Shown: positions 40,616-52,440, counted from the first letter of the stretch. The stretch: DNA of 64,000 nucleotides from Saxidomus purpurata (GCA_022818135.1 JAFMSR010000007.1:24307846-24371845); one strand, 5' to 3'. Translations and numbers: made by a program. Notes: generated by a model not told the origin, from the sequence alone.

Positions 40616-40839
40616 GACGGAGCTATGTTACTGATGGATTAAGTTGTCGTCTGGCATCTAGCTGGCCCTTGCTAAATTCGAAACAAAAACCAGTCAGCAT
40701 GTTTAAAGAAGCCACTGTTCTCAATCGGAAGTCCTCAGCAGATTCCGTTACCCTACATCAGATGCGAAGCAATCTGTCGAGGTGTTCCGATTGCCACTGT
40801 ACTACGTGTGCCACGATTGTTCTAAAGCGGTTTTCGGGT

Positions 40840-41440
40840 CGTTTCGTTATTTCATGTAATTCGTTAGAGACCACATTCTTAGTCCAATCTTAATGAAACT
40901 TTGTGACAATATTCACATTGATCAAATCTTGGTTAAGATCGATACTGGGGGTCATCTACGGTCAAAAACTAGTTCACTAGGTCAACTACTTTAATAAAAA
41001 TTGTTTGAAACTAGCACTCTGAAGGTCAACAATTCTACCTGATCTACATGAATCTTTATCAGAGTGTTTGTCTTAATATATGAAATTTAGGTCATTTTCT
41101 TGGTGGACTAAGGTTAGAAATAGACCATATGGTCAAATTGTAAAAAAAAAAAAAATGTCAGTATGTTTCTTTCAGTGATATCGAAGTCACGTTCAAATGT
41201 TGGTCACATGTGTCAAAGCTAGTTCACAGGGTCATATTAAATCAGAACGTAATGTCAAATAATAGAAAACCCCTGTGAATACTTTGCATCCAATTATCCT
41301 GAATATGACGTGCCATGACAGTCTAGATCAAGTTCGAAGCCTGGCTCATGTGGGGCCAAAAACTAGGTCATCAGGTCACATAATGGCCATTGTACTCAAG
41401 GGAGCGATCCAGATCCAGGGTCATCATAACCCGCTTGTTT
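40840..41440 (+). repeat. Dispersed repeat with GGTCA-rich phrases
   Basis: Phrases like GGTCAAAAACTAGTTCACTAGGTCA return at about 41190-41240 and 41340-41380 at roughly 150-base steps. They resemble the GACCTAGTTTTTGACC motif (read on the other strand) of the array at 58915-59900. No gene is present. Confidence 0.5.
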
Positions 41441-41822
41441 AAGCATAGGGAATTTAGCTGAGTTTGTCAAAACGCGTTTGTTTCCACGTATACGTTTTAT
41501 AAAGTATTATCTCACTTTTTGTTGTTGTTGACTTGTTTTTCATACTTAGCATGATGAAGCATGTGATTATGGCAGATCTACTTTTATGGCGTCGATCCCT
41601 TGGCAGGCGTTTCACCATGTTAGATACTATTGTTCTAAATCATCAATTTACTTCTACATTGTACAAATATATATTTCTGCACTAACTTTTGGACTAAAAT
41701 TTTTAGTCAAACGGTCTGTCGTATCAAAAGAAAGTTTCAACAATTCAAACAATTTTTGCCAAACTTTTGTCATATCTAACTTTGCCAAACAAATAGACTA
41801 TTTAAAGAAAATATGATTGTTC

Positions 41823-42042
41823 AATTGAAATGTATAACTAGCAAATCATATTTTGTTTCATAATTCTTTACCGACAGTATATTGTTGCTTTTTAATTCTT
41901 TATAGCCATATGAAAATAAGATGTATTTTGTGAATTGAAATGTATAACTAGCAAATCATATTTTGTTTCATAATTCTTTACCGACAGTATATTGTTGCTT
42001 TTTAATTCTTTATAGCCATATGAAAATAAGATGTATTTTGTG
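41823..42042 (+). repeat. Perfect tandem duplication, 2 x 110 bp
   Basis: 41823-41932 and 41933-42042 appear identical. The absence of differences suggests a recent event or an assembly artefact. Confidence 0.93.
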
Positions 42043-42109
42043 ATCGATGTATATTGATTTAAATGTAAATCCTTGTATGTCTGATATATAACCTTCATGA
42101 AATAATTTA

Positions 42110-42112
<3 letters not shown>

Positions 42113-42156
<44 letters not shown>

Positions 42157-42191
42157 TTATTATTATTTTGTTGTTGTTGTTGTTGTTGTTA
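42113..42191 (+). repeat. (ATT)n followed by (GTT)n microsatellite
   Basis: Trinucleotide tract, ATT changing to GTT after a short TTTATT interruption. It lies at the 3' side of the minus-strand LINE fragment and may derive from its tail. Confidence 0.9.
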
Positions 42192-42234
42192 TTTAGATAT
42201 ATCTAAATCTTCGTCCGGATATTGAAACACATTC

Positions 42235-43140
42235 AGGGGAATATATTACTTTGACAATCAGAAAGGGAAGTAACTGCTTGGTAAACGGCAGTGTCATCAG
42301 CAGCAAGCAACCGTGTCAGGAAGATCATTTATATAGAGTAGGAACAACAGAGGCCCTAGGACAGAGCCCTGGGGACCCCGATGTAACAGGGACTTGATCA
42401 GACGTGTAACCGTTAACCACTACTGACTGAGATCTACCAATTAAAAAGAACCGGATCCATGACACAGTTTGACTGAAGACACCATGTTCTTGGAGTTTAA
42501 ATAATAATTTGAGGGTTGACTTGTCGAAGGCTTTACTAAAATCAAGTAGGACAAGGTCGGTCTGTTTACCTGAGGAAAGGTTTTTGGATATTTCATCAAC
42601 TAGCTCAATGAGCTGTGTCTCACAGGACCGTCTTTCACGGAGCCAATGTTGCAGCTCATAGAGTATGTTGTGTTATGAGAGATGCGTTGATAGGCTAGAT
42701 GCAATTATGTGTTCTAGGAGTTTACATAGAATGATATGGGTCTGTAGTTAGCAGGGACACTAGTATCACATTTTTTTAATAATGGGGCGACATTTGCCTT
42801 CGTCCAATCAGAAGGGAGTTGACCAGTATTAAGGGATCTTTTAAAAATTAGTGATACTATGTCAAGGATCTCATGGCGGAGCTCCTTCAAGACAATGGAC
42901 TTTATCATATCTGGGCCTGCAGCCTTATCAACTTTCAGGACGCCGTTGGGGTCAATTTCAATGTTGGGCATTGTGGGGTATTTCCTTTTTCCCAGGGAAG
43001 TCCTGCAAAGCTGGGACAGAGACAAGGGAGAAACACCTGAAAAAAACAGACTGGAATTTTTAATTCAGAATATTTGCTTGACCAAGATTTTCTGAGGTGA
43101 TTTTACCATTTGTCTGATCTTTTAGCAGTGCAATACCTTG
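42235..43140 (-). pseudogene. Degenerate LINE reverse transcriptase fragment
   Basis: On the minus strand a pre-RT segment (KITSENLGQANILN, then KFQSVF) leads to DKAAGPDMIKSIVLKELRHEI, LPSDWTKANVAPLLKK and ANYRPISF. After a frame change come QHWLRERRSCETQLIEL and LLDFSKAFDK, then a decayed active site reading LAADDTAVY instead of YADD. Several shifts and stops break it. It belongs to a different lineage from the 32.5 kb copy. Confidence 0.75.
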
Positions 43141-43491
43141 GTTTTCTCACCTATGGGATACTTTTCCGCGCTTTCCCATGTGGATAAACTTATCTCACAT
43201 CGCTTATCTCACATCGCTGCCGGCTTTTTTACGTTAATTGTAAGCAGACATAAAAATCGAAAAATGGCTGTAAAATTGTTTTTTTGAAATAAACTAGGGT
43301 TGTTGGTTTCTTTTCTTGTTGATCATTTCCTATCCTCTATAGCGTTTTGAAGTAAAATTCGAGAAAAAGTTGTTTTCATTTTTCTCCCCATCCTGTATTT
43401 GCCTAATTTCTTCCTTACTTTTTGAAAATGCGATTTAAACGGTGAGAAAATAATCTACCTGTCCATGAGTTGTGGAAAAGGAAACCCCCTC

Positions 43492-43547
43492 GGGTTGAGA
43501 TACGTCCAAAACTCGGCACAGCCTCGTTTTTGGACGTATCTCAACCC
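43492..43547. repeat. Perfect 20-bp hairpin
   Basis: GGGTTGAGATACGTCCAAAA at 43492-43511 is exactly inverted at 43528-43547, with a 16-base loop. It could be a small foldback element or the ends of a collapsed MITE. It lies 227 bp past the stop codon of the Kazal gene on that gene's downstream side. Confidence 0.9.
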
Positions 43548-43773
43548 CCGGTCGGGACCTACCACCAGGAACTTATCTTGTCTGGCATTTTTTATAAGTG
43601 AGTAGAGGCGTTTGGTGTTGAATTTATTAGTGTTTGTGTTTTCTGATGTTGAGTGTCTAGTATGTTTTCAATATATGTCTCGTGTTTAGGAAAAAATCAA
43701 CAAATGGAACCAGTTAAGATTTATCAACACATGTATATTAAAAACAATCAATTTCATCCAGCTGGCGGATGTT

Positions 43774-43840
43774 CTAGCAATCGCCAAAGTTCTTCACTTG
43801 TAAATCTCGGTGGCCACATCTTTGCTTCTCGTATTCACAG
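43774..43840 (-). CDS. Kazal gene exon 4: end of domain 2
   Basis: It follows GTCTCATTTCAG. It encodes CEYEKQRCGHRDLQVKNFGDC and TAG (43776-43774). This short exon was found by following the splice phase; it completes the six cysteines of domain 2. Confidence 0.88.
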
Positions 43841-46800
43841 CTGAAATGAGACAAGTATAGAGGGTTACGCCTTCAGCAAATTGGTAGCATTCACACTTGA
43901 TTCTTATTTTTTAGCCAATGTTCACGAGAAGTCTCGAAATAAAAAGACTCAGATATATACTGAAGAAAATACGTTCCCGAATATTCCAGATAGTAGCAAG
44001 TCGCAAAATTCTTACGGCGCAAAAAAACCCCTCAATATTCAGCATAACTTAAGATTTATGTCACACTCACTCATGACATAGAACTCTACGGTACCAATGT
44101 TGTATTGGTGTCACACTCACAAATGTCATAGAATTCAACTTATTACTATGTAGTTTGTCTAAAGTATCATTATTGAAAATATAACAGTTAAAATGTATAC
44201 TTTAACTTCAGCAGTAAACATTTACGAGTTGTTTATAAGTCTTACAAGTTAGCGTAAGTAACCCCGTCAGTTCCGCAGACTTTTTCAGTGTCTGTTGGGC
44301 ATTTCTCGTGCATCAGTTCGAGGCAGAAAAAATCCAGAAGCTGGTTGTGGTTAATAAATACTGGTTCCCTAGTTGTTGTCGGGCCTGTTGACTTTGTTGT
44401 CAGCGTTGCAGTGACCGGGGCGGATGTAACGATCGGACCGGAAGTAGTTGCACTTGTGATGCCATTTGACTTACAAGTTCCATCATTCAAAGTCCGAAGA
44501 GTCGAATCAGCGCACTGGGCTTTTGCAAGGTAACATCTGAAAAAAAATATCAAAATAATTTAGTTCAAGGTTGCAAATGCAATAAACGTGCTGTATCACT
44601 GATAGGTAAGAGAAGTAATCGACTGCATTTACTGGTATTTAGCCTCTTCAGATTTCACCGTCTTCATCAAATTATAGAATAATTGGATTTGTAAATTAAA
44701 AATTTATGATAATTTTAATAATCGGTATAGGTGTAAGTTTATCATTTTATATGTTAAAATACCTAATATAACTTTAGGGCAATTCATTTTTTAAAATGCG
44801 ATGTACATATACCGTTTTACCGTCACACTCAGGTCGGCTAGACATTAGTTGTTTTATGGGTTGAACACCCGTTTCAACCGTATTTATGCCATCTTTACAG
44901 CCGAGCAGTTAACCTAACCACCGTTACTGGGAAAACCACTGCTAGATCCCTATCCGTAAGAAATATATGCATAGCCGGTAGCAAGGCCCTTATTGGACAA
45001 ACAAGGTCAATCGCACGAACAGATATCATTGGTCCCTGCGATTAACCTACTTTTCGGCAACTTTTGGATAAAACTGACTGGAAATAACAGTCAGGTATAC
45101 TTTTCCTTTTTTTGAACTCAGAAAAAACGCATTTTGTCAGTGTAGACCATGGACGAAGAAAAAGCTAATACTTTTGCTCTCATGGACCGGGACCTTTATA
45201 TATTCACTTCAAATCAAATCAAATCATGCCCTTATTGATTACAGTGATTCAAAGTCTGCGACATTAACCACTCGACCACGAAAGCTGGCGACTAGGTATT
45301 TGACTGGCGTGCACCGAGTTACGCTGGCTTAGCAAGGTAAGAGCCTCCGCTGATTACCAGGGCAACCAAATGTCAAATGTTCCCGGCGTCAAAATGGCGT
45401 ATGCGCTTTGTGAAATGCTGTAAAATGGTCATCGAATACATGCCTTTACGCGTATTGTAATACATACCGGTTATCATAATCTCTACCGTTACTAGCACAT
45501 ATCACACCAGGTGTATAAGTCACACAGTTTAGACTGTTGACCCATTTACAGTTCAAGAACTGCCCGTTGACCGCTGCAAAACATTGGAAATTATAGGTGA
45601 CATATGTATTGTATAGATGTTCAAGCTTCAACTGTGAGAAACATGTATAAAATTGAAGCAACTACATATTGATTAATATTGAGCACATCTTAAATAAAAT
45701 TAGTCTCTGCAGTAGTTATTCAAATACTCACACATGCCATAGAATATACCTTATTACTATGTAGTATGAATTATCATTATTGAAAATATAACAGTTAAAA
45801 TGTATGCTTTACAACGCGTTGCAGTTGAGTTTGCCCGTTCGCTATCTTGGCAATCAATACAGTTATAATCTTACGTCACTTAAGCGCGATTTTGAAACTA
45901 TTATTAGAGCTAGTTTATAGGTTAACTCCTCCCCATTCAAGGACATTTAGGTGCGAGCGTCCAGCTTCTTTCTCACGTCGTCAATTATTTGCTCCGCCCA
46001 ATACACAATAATCTTATATATCCTGGATATACTCATGCATACTAAGTTATGTTCAGTGCTATTGTTATTTGTTTGTGTAACAAACAAATTTACTTACCGT
46101 TTTCCGAAGCCTACTCCTTAAGTACCAAATCTGAAAGTAGCTCCGGCACGTCAGTCAGCATATAATCCCAAATTATGATTCTTCATTTGAAACCATATGG
46201 CCATTGCAGACATGAAAGTTGTATTGTTTAAATGTATAATGTTACAAACTTATGCAGCATCAGCTAAAATTTGTAAATATAACTAAATTAAACTGTTTTC
46301 GAATAAGAACCGCGGATGTATTTCATTTCACAATGATGCGTAAAATTAAGGGACGATTTACTATATATATACGCCCTATAGAAATAGTTCCGATTTCTTA
46401 ACCTGCCGGCCATTTCTTAAACCTTGTGCTGAAAGAGAACATATGTTTTGGAGTTTCTGTGACAACAAAATGTCTAACCCTGATCGTCATTTTAAAGAAT
46501 GAAATATTTTGAACAGCCAGGAATATTTACGCGCATGTTTACACATTCTCTTTTTACGATCATATCCATCCATTCATAAATTTTATTCAATGCGCGGCAA
46601 GGGACGTAATTATAACTTTCCTTATTGCTGATATGTTTATTCTGCGGACCTGGCGCGAGCTAGTCTGCATTCCTACATGTATTAGAAATATACGTGAGCA
46701 CCTTAAGCAGAAAACAAGTGTTAGGATACGTTAATGTTGATGTTTAAACGATTTTGTTATATTTCATAGGTGGTGATTGTTTTAAATAGAAGGCAATTTA

Positions 46801-48646
46801 CATTATATTCGACTGTAGGCCTCGTTTTCTTGAAACGCATCGAATGAGCTATTTTGTCAAAATACATATCAATGACTGCAAAAAAAACATTTGAACATCG
46901 TTACTTCTTGGTCTCAACCATATTCGTTCTATAAATGTATATTGTGGCATTATAGATACGCATTATTACTTTGTCGGTCCGCACAATAAACTGATCCCCT
47001 TATTGGTCGGTGATATTGCCTGCTCGCTTGTGTTATCGAAGCGCCGTAACTACTAACTAGCTGCTCGATCAGTGTCTGATTTTAGACAGTATAGAACTGT
47101 AGGTGACAACATTTTGTTGAGTACAGTGAAAATCCCTGCTGTCTATGTGTACCGGGAATAGAAACAGAGACAATGCGATCCAAAATACTAATATAACTGA
47201 TGCATTCTGTTCATATCTTATTACCAACTGGTATAGCCTTCACTAATGAAGATTACAGACTGAAATAGCCGTCACAACAAAACAAAGGCCACATGTTTTG
47301 AATACACAAACAAATCCAGCGTCTTCAGCGCTTTGATTTTTAAATGGCTATCCAAATAGCCATAACTATGATAATCATTATTTTTAATCGTTATATGACA
47401 TATGATTAACTCACGCATGCACGCGAGTCGGTAAAATCACAAGAGGCTCTCGGAAAGACAACATTTAATGTATATTTGTACATATATACGAGAACTTGGT
47501 AGAGTGCTTGTCTAACTATTTCGACTTCGAAGGCAAACTGATTTTATAGGCTGATATTTTCAAGTTGTTCACCTTCTAGTTATAAATATCAGATCTGTGA
47601 AAGGGGTCACACTGAAACGCAAAATTAATTAGGCTATTGGAGTGTTGCTGTATATGTCCAACCGATAGTACAAAGGGGGCCCCGACATGTCTGACACGGG
47701 ACTTTCTGCTGTCAGACATGCAGCTTTCTGTCCCGGGTCCCGGTTGTCCGCAGGCTAGCCGAAATGTTGAGGGGAAAAAATAAAAACGAATAAATATTGT
47801 ACGAAAGTCCTGTTTTACCTAGCCCAGACTTTTAGATCTTTTGCGTATTGGGATACTTTTTAATCACCTTACTTTAAAGTCAGTTTTACTTTTTTTATTT
47901 GTATGTACATGTACATGTATTACCTCGTTGAATAGCCTCAATATTTCGACTGCAAGACAGACACATTTAACAAACTGATATTACATCTAGTCTGCCTTTG
48001 CGAAAGGCGGCCATCGTATGTAGCAAAAAGCACTTGCGTGCAATTAGTTGGGCTATTCGTTGAGGTACGCAATAAAACTTCCATAGTCTCTTTCATAAAG
48101 TTTTGGGAAAGTTTCATCAATTAGTGTTCACCTGGCTCCGCCATATACCAAATGGCACTTTAATATATACTTTATCCGATACTGCTTCTATTATGACTTT
48201 AGTTTTTTCTTTCCACGTTCGGAACGTGACGTCAGAATCAAATAAAGACTGATCGCATGCGCCCCTATTTGGCCTTTTCAATGAAAGAACGGAGGGGAGG
48301 AGTTAGCCGATATCTACATGCTCTATTACATAGTTTCAGATTCACCTTTGTGTGACGTAAGATTGTAATTGTATTGATTGCTAAAATAGCGACTGCAAGC
48401 GCCAACTATCGCGTTGTAACTTCAGCAATATACAATTGGATTTAGAAAAGCCCTTAATTATCACCTCATTGAAACATTCCGCGCTTACAGCGCTTTGATT
48501 ATTCTATGAAGCCGGGCGTCCTACTTCTGTGAGATATTAGATATAAAACGAAGTTACACAAAACAAGAGATGTTAATTTTAAAGACGCTTTGACGCAACC
48601 TACCTGAGAGTCCTAAAACTACAAGAAACAAGTATCCGAGAGCCAT
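43774..48646 (-). CDS. Secreted two-domain Kazal-type serine protease inhibitor
   Basis: Four coding exons on the minus strand: 48646-48604, 45573-45468, 44536-44246 and 43840-43774. All are GT-AG with matching phases, giving 168 residues. Residues 1-18 are a signal peptide (MALGYLFLVVLGLS). Kazal domain 1 uses Cys 23, 31, 40, 51, 58 and 71; domain 2 uses Cys 121, 129, 137, 148, 155 and 168, with the C-terminal Cys being the last residue. The hallmark C-x6-Y-x3-C is present in both (CASNGRDYDNRC and CGTDGVTYANFC). C4-C5 spacing is 6 and C5-C6 is 12 in both domains, unlike the classical Kazal pattern. A Thr/Ser-rich linker (about 72-120) is probably O-glycosylated. Kazal proteins block serine proteases outside the cell. 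The target cannot be told, and a non-inhibitory follistatin-like role is possible. Confidence 0.88.
44096..44220 (+). repeat. Intronic duplicate of 45712-45811 (empty insertion site)
   Basis: TCATTATTGAAAATATAACAGTTAAAATGTAT and its flanks match the sequence next to the 2.6 kb element in intron 1. Here the sequence continues uninterrupted through CTTTAACTTCAGCA, so it shows the target before insertion. Confidence 0.8.
44246..44536 (-). CDS. Kazal gene exon 3: end of domain 1, Thr-rich linker, start of domain 2
   Basis: It follows a T-run acceptor (TTTTTTTTCAG). It encodes CYLAKAQCADSTL, the linker with TLTTKSTGPTTTREP, then CPTDTEKVCGTDGVTYAN. It ends in phase 2 at GTAAGA, again just before the fourth cysteine. 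Confidence 0.92.
44850..45290 (-). mobile_element. Diverged tRNA-derived SINE in Kazal intron 2
   Basis: Plus-strand text GGGTTGAACACCCGTTTCAACCG matches the tail of the SINE at 36680-36918 (GGGTTTAACGCCCGTTTCAACCG). AGCCGGTAGCAAGGCCC marks the B-box side. TTAACCACTCGACCACG at about 45267 looks like an A box of a second or extended copy. Confidence 0.5.
45468..45573 (-). CDS. Kazal gene exon 2: first half of domain 1
   Basis: It follows acceptor TGTTTTGCAG and encodes NGQFLNCKW to GRDYDN. It ends in phase 2 inside the Arg codon just before the fourth cysteine, at GTATGT. Confidence 0.9.
45812..48416. mobile_element. 2.6 kb DNA element with long inverted ends and TA target duplication
   Basis: The left end CAACGCG... 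and the right end ...CGCGTTG are outer tips of inverted repeats of about 100 bp (45812-45930 against 48290-48416). They share blocks such as CAATCAATACA, ATCTTACGTCAC, GAAACTA and TAACTCCTCCCC. The flanks read TTTA and TAACTTCAGCA, whereas the empty paralogue at about 44205 reads TTTAACTTCAGCA, so TA was duplicated. No transposase is seen. The element sits in Kazal intron 1 and contains the 1.28 kb repeat at 46065-47341. Confidence 0.8.
46065..47341 (+). repeat. 1.28 kb dispersed repeat, copy 2
   Basis: Colinear with 13008-14268 along its whole length, differing by scattered substitutions and small indels (for example an extra TTTCCGAAGCCTA near 46100). It is nested in the TA-flanked element. 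Confidence 0.85.
48604..48646 (-). CDS. Kazal gene exon 1: signal peptide
   Basis: ATG at 48646, 14 codons plus one base, donor GTAGGT at 48603-48598. Short leader exons are usual for secreted proteins. Confidence 0.8.
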
Positions 48647-48913
48647 TTTTTAAAGTTGTCCCTTTACTTTGCTGACAAGTTTTATAGCAAGGACTTACAC
48701 AACCAAAAGAATGATAACTACATTGAAACCACAGGTCATGCTTATCTACTTATCAATTTGCGACTTTATTCCTTATTTGGTAACGAATGCTCTTAATAAG
48801 TTTCTTCAAATCATTTCAATCACGATTTGTTGTTCTTAAACTGATACACGTGACTGTGAATTTATGACACCTTAAAAAAAGTATTACTGTTTTTCGTCAT
48901 GTTTTACTGAACG

Positions 48914-49130
48914 CTTTAACCCTTATCCTCTTGGTAGCTTATTATTTTGCCTTTGCAAACAGTGCAGATCGTGATCAGTCTGCACATTCGTACAGTCTGA
49001 GCATGATCTCTATTTGATATTCGGCCAGTTTATTTACAGTGGACACCCCTTTACACAATCAATGGTATTGTCCAAAATAAAAGATGGACAAGTCCATTTT
49101 AGATTTATTGCAGGGAAAGGATTCATAAAG
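48914..49130. mobile_element. Most complete copy of the palindromic MITE family
   Basis: It runs from CTTTAACCCTTATCCTC to GGGAAAGGATTCATAAAG, which are related inverted ends. Inside are GCCTTTGCAAACAGTGCAG, a GATCGTGATCAGTCTGCAC hairpin arm, CAGTCTGAGCATGATC, GTGGACACCCC, and AAGATGGACAAGTCCATTTTAGAT. Other copies: 20505, 26400, 37877, 39040, 51060 and 51890. It has no coding capacity. Confidence 0.75.
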
Positions 49131-51605
49131 GAATAGTTCGCATAATAAAAAGTTACATCTTATTATATAAACATCATTAATTTTATTAATTCATTCAAAG
49201 GTGGATACTATTGTTTATTGTAGGATTGTCCCCATCCAGGCTCCGCCAAACTTTCTCTTCCTTGTTGCAAACACCGAGCTTCCCGAAATTTTCTTGACCG
49301 TTGTTAAATTTTAAATCAAGAACCTTCCTATGTGTAACTTTGCTATGAAACGCAGTTCGTTTATAATGTCAAGTTGACCCTAAATAGTAATCCATATAAG
49401 CAAAGCCGTTGTCAAGCCGACATACAAAAATGTTGCTCCACCGTGCTGTGCTGAAATTGTTATGCTAGCTCGGTATGTTACGACCCCGAATATCGATTTG
49501 GAGACTCAAGTCCTTACAAACCGACGGGTGTCGGGTTCTTGTGGGTGTATGTCTGCCCTGCGTTGGTATGCTGCAATCAGATCCTGCATTGGTATGACGC
49601 TATCAGGGTTCTTACAAGCGAACGAAAGTCCCACCGATCTTAAAGAACGATAGGCGGCAACTGTCATTCGTTGGTATGTAACCTTGTTCTTAACACAGAG
49701 TTTCCATATGAAATAACCATTCTCCGACAAGTTCATCTTACTTCCGCTTCGTCGGCATCCCATTATCTAGATGGATGTGTGTGTAAAATCCCATTTTCTA
49801 GAAGACCTTCAAATTGTTCCGTACAGTACAAAGGTATTATTATCCAGAATCATGGGATAGGATCTGTGTGATCAAGGGCACCATCAATATTTCAAGAAAC
49901 TGTTCCATGTATTATGTGCCTTGATGGTTGCTGGTCACTGCTTGTTCTTTTTTACCCGTATTAAGTCGGAATAACGACATAATCTTTCCTGACGGTGGGG
50001 AGTGAAAGTCGTGTGCAGTTCCCTTTATTTGCTCCAAAAGGCCAAGATCCGAACACACGGCAAAATAAAAATAAAAAACGCGAACCAGTTAGTAGTTTTT
50101 CGACCTCAACAGTGTCTTCGTGTGGTCGGCGTGAAAACACAACATCATGAATATGCAGGAATCAATCATTATAATTATGCAAAAATGCAAAATTATGTGA
50201 CCAAGTCCAGATTCAATGTATACGTGTGCGGGATTAGAAAATAATTCATGATACCACAAATACAAGTCGTGTATCGAAGCATAGGTCCTACAATCCTTGA
50301 TTCCATTATATGATGTCACGTTTCCATGGAAAAATCCTGGTTTCCGGCTTCGGCATTGTTGTTCGAGTTGTATCAATTTATGCGACATAACTTTCGTGCG
50401 GATTCGTATATATTCAGATGCTAAAAAAATATTTTCTATTTATTTGGAGGCAAGTTCAAGCGACATACAAAATCAAACATTTTATACATGTACATTGAAT
50501 TTACGTTTTGAAAAAAATGTAGGTGCCGATAGAACAATTTACTTTTGTAGACACTGGCCAACGGTCCGCGTAGCAACCCTGTAACCAAGGAAACGAAACT
50601 TTTGAATTACATACCAAGTCGCTTTGTTTTCACTGAATGGAATCCAGACTAATGAAATCGAATCTGAAAAATGTTAAAAATATGCGTTATTCCGTTCTAA
50701 CAAAGCACAGATGAATACATTTACATATAGATGACAACAATAAAATACTTTATGAAAATGAAATATCGACTTTACACGGGATGGAAAATGCATTAAATCT
50801 GTCATTTTGCAGCCATGTGTGAACCACCTGTTGCTTTCCATAGATGAGTGATAACAGTATCTTCTCCTCCAGTCTTTTACAATGGTCAGTAGCAGCTTGT
50901 TGACTAGCAGAATGAACATTTATTAGCCCGTGCTTTGTAATTTTTGAGATCTATTGTTAACTCTATTGAGCCATTGGCCGTCAACAGGTTAACGGCTAAA
51001 AGTATATAGATGGAACTTATTTATTTTAACTATATCCCATCCACGGGCAAGTAAATCACGTGACCAGTGCAGATCAACATTTCCACGGAGTTTGATTATA
51101 ACATTCATTCAATCAGCTCTTCGTACAATCAATGGAATAGTCCTAAGTCAAAGGTGAACGAGTCCAGTATAGAAATTTAGGTAACACTTAAATGATTGAA
51201 CAGGCTCGTTAATGTATAGCTTGTTGTTTGATTCAGACCATCGGTTGTTGGCTATCTTCATACATCAAGACCAGAAAGGCGAAATAAAAATAAAATGCAG
51301 ATCAAAGTCATGTGATGAAATGCGGATCAAATTATAGCAAAATTCGATGTTCTGTATCGATCGAACTTTATTTGCTTTTCTATATTCATACATGTATATT
51401 TCACAGAGTTCTTTTAAGTCAATGTTATTTCTATAGTGTATGCTTGTGTTTGTAAATGCTGGAAAAGCGTATTGATCAGACAGAAAATATTGACTATGCT
51501 ATAAACGTATGTTACATGTAAAGTAATTTGTAATTAGTAAACAAGCTGTCGGGGGATGAAAACACCGAGAACATAGAGTAATTAAAAAGTAACATACATG
51601 TATGT
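49131..51605. other. Intergenic, no gene recognised
   Basis: Several short frames at 49462-50600 show no known domain or exon signals. A short region at 49500-49640 has two near-repeats of GCGTTGGTATG and GCATTGGTATGACGC. A degraded palindromic-MITE copy lies at about 51060-51190. Confidence 0.45.
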
Positions 51606-51607
51606 AC

Positions 51608-51646
51608 CTCCCCTCCCCCCTCCCCCCTCCCCCCTCCCCCTCCCCG
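51608..51646 (+). repeat. (CCCCTC)n low-complexity tract
   Basis: A pyrimidine-only run of C blocks separated by T. The opposite strand has G runs long enough for a possible G-quadruplex. Confidence 0.9.
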
Positions 51647-51889
51647 CAATTTCAGTAATAATTGTTTCTTTACGCAGAAAATCTCACCTTTGATGCAATG
51701 TTATTTTATTTTTCATGTTTACATAATTATAGTTATTGGTGTAACAGAATATCAAAAGTGTGTTGCAGGCATTATAGCAACAATACAGGTTATGTCACAA
51801 GCGAGTGTGCCAAAACATTTTCGGAAAACTGTCGCTATAAATTAAAGTGAACAATTCCGTTTGGATGGTGTCATAGGCTGTACATAGGG

Positions 51890-52010
51890 TAAATTCACTG
51901 ATTGAAATAGAGTACAGTGCAGATCATGATGAGATTGAACGAATGTACAGGGTGTTCGTGATATATACTAGCCTAAACGTCATGAATCATTCGCCGTCGG
52001 CAGGGAAAGC
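51890..52010. mobile_element. Degraded palindromic MITE copy
   Basis: AGTGCAGATCATGATGAGATTG followed by GAATGTACAGGG and TCATTCGCCGTCGGCAGGG. The second hairpin arm is eroded. Confidence 0.5.
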
Positions 52011-52440
52011 ATTGTCAGCTGTTTACGTGTAAAACCCATCATGTTGCGATGGGCCTAAGGTATAGTCAATTCCGTCAAGACAACATGATCCAATACATAA
52101 TATATCACAGCATTAGAGAGTAACTGCTCTTATATTAAACAAAAGACCGGCAACATATGTAGCGTTGTTATTTATTATCTAAACAGTGCGTATAATTAAC
52201 AGATTCAGTTACGTACAATAGTGGCATTTAACATACTAGTGTTCGGTTCTTTTCCACTTGTTTTTCGATATATATATTGAATGATCCAATATTTAGAAAT
52301 GATATACATCCTAATTAAATTACAATACACACATAAACTGTCAACAATATTCATTTTCACGAACAAAAACAAGTTTTGCCACTTACATTTTATATGATAA
52401 ACTTTTTTGTGGTTTTTGTAACTTGGGCATTTTTGTATTT

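Noticed and set aside
40669..40893. 74-codon frame after the mucin-like gene
   Set aside because: It starts beyond the poly(A) signal, and its second half runs into repeat DNA.
49462..50584. Cluster of overlapping frames on both strands at 49.5-50.6 kb
   Set aside because: No domain, no splice signals in agreement, and frames overlap on opposite strands as expected by chance.
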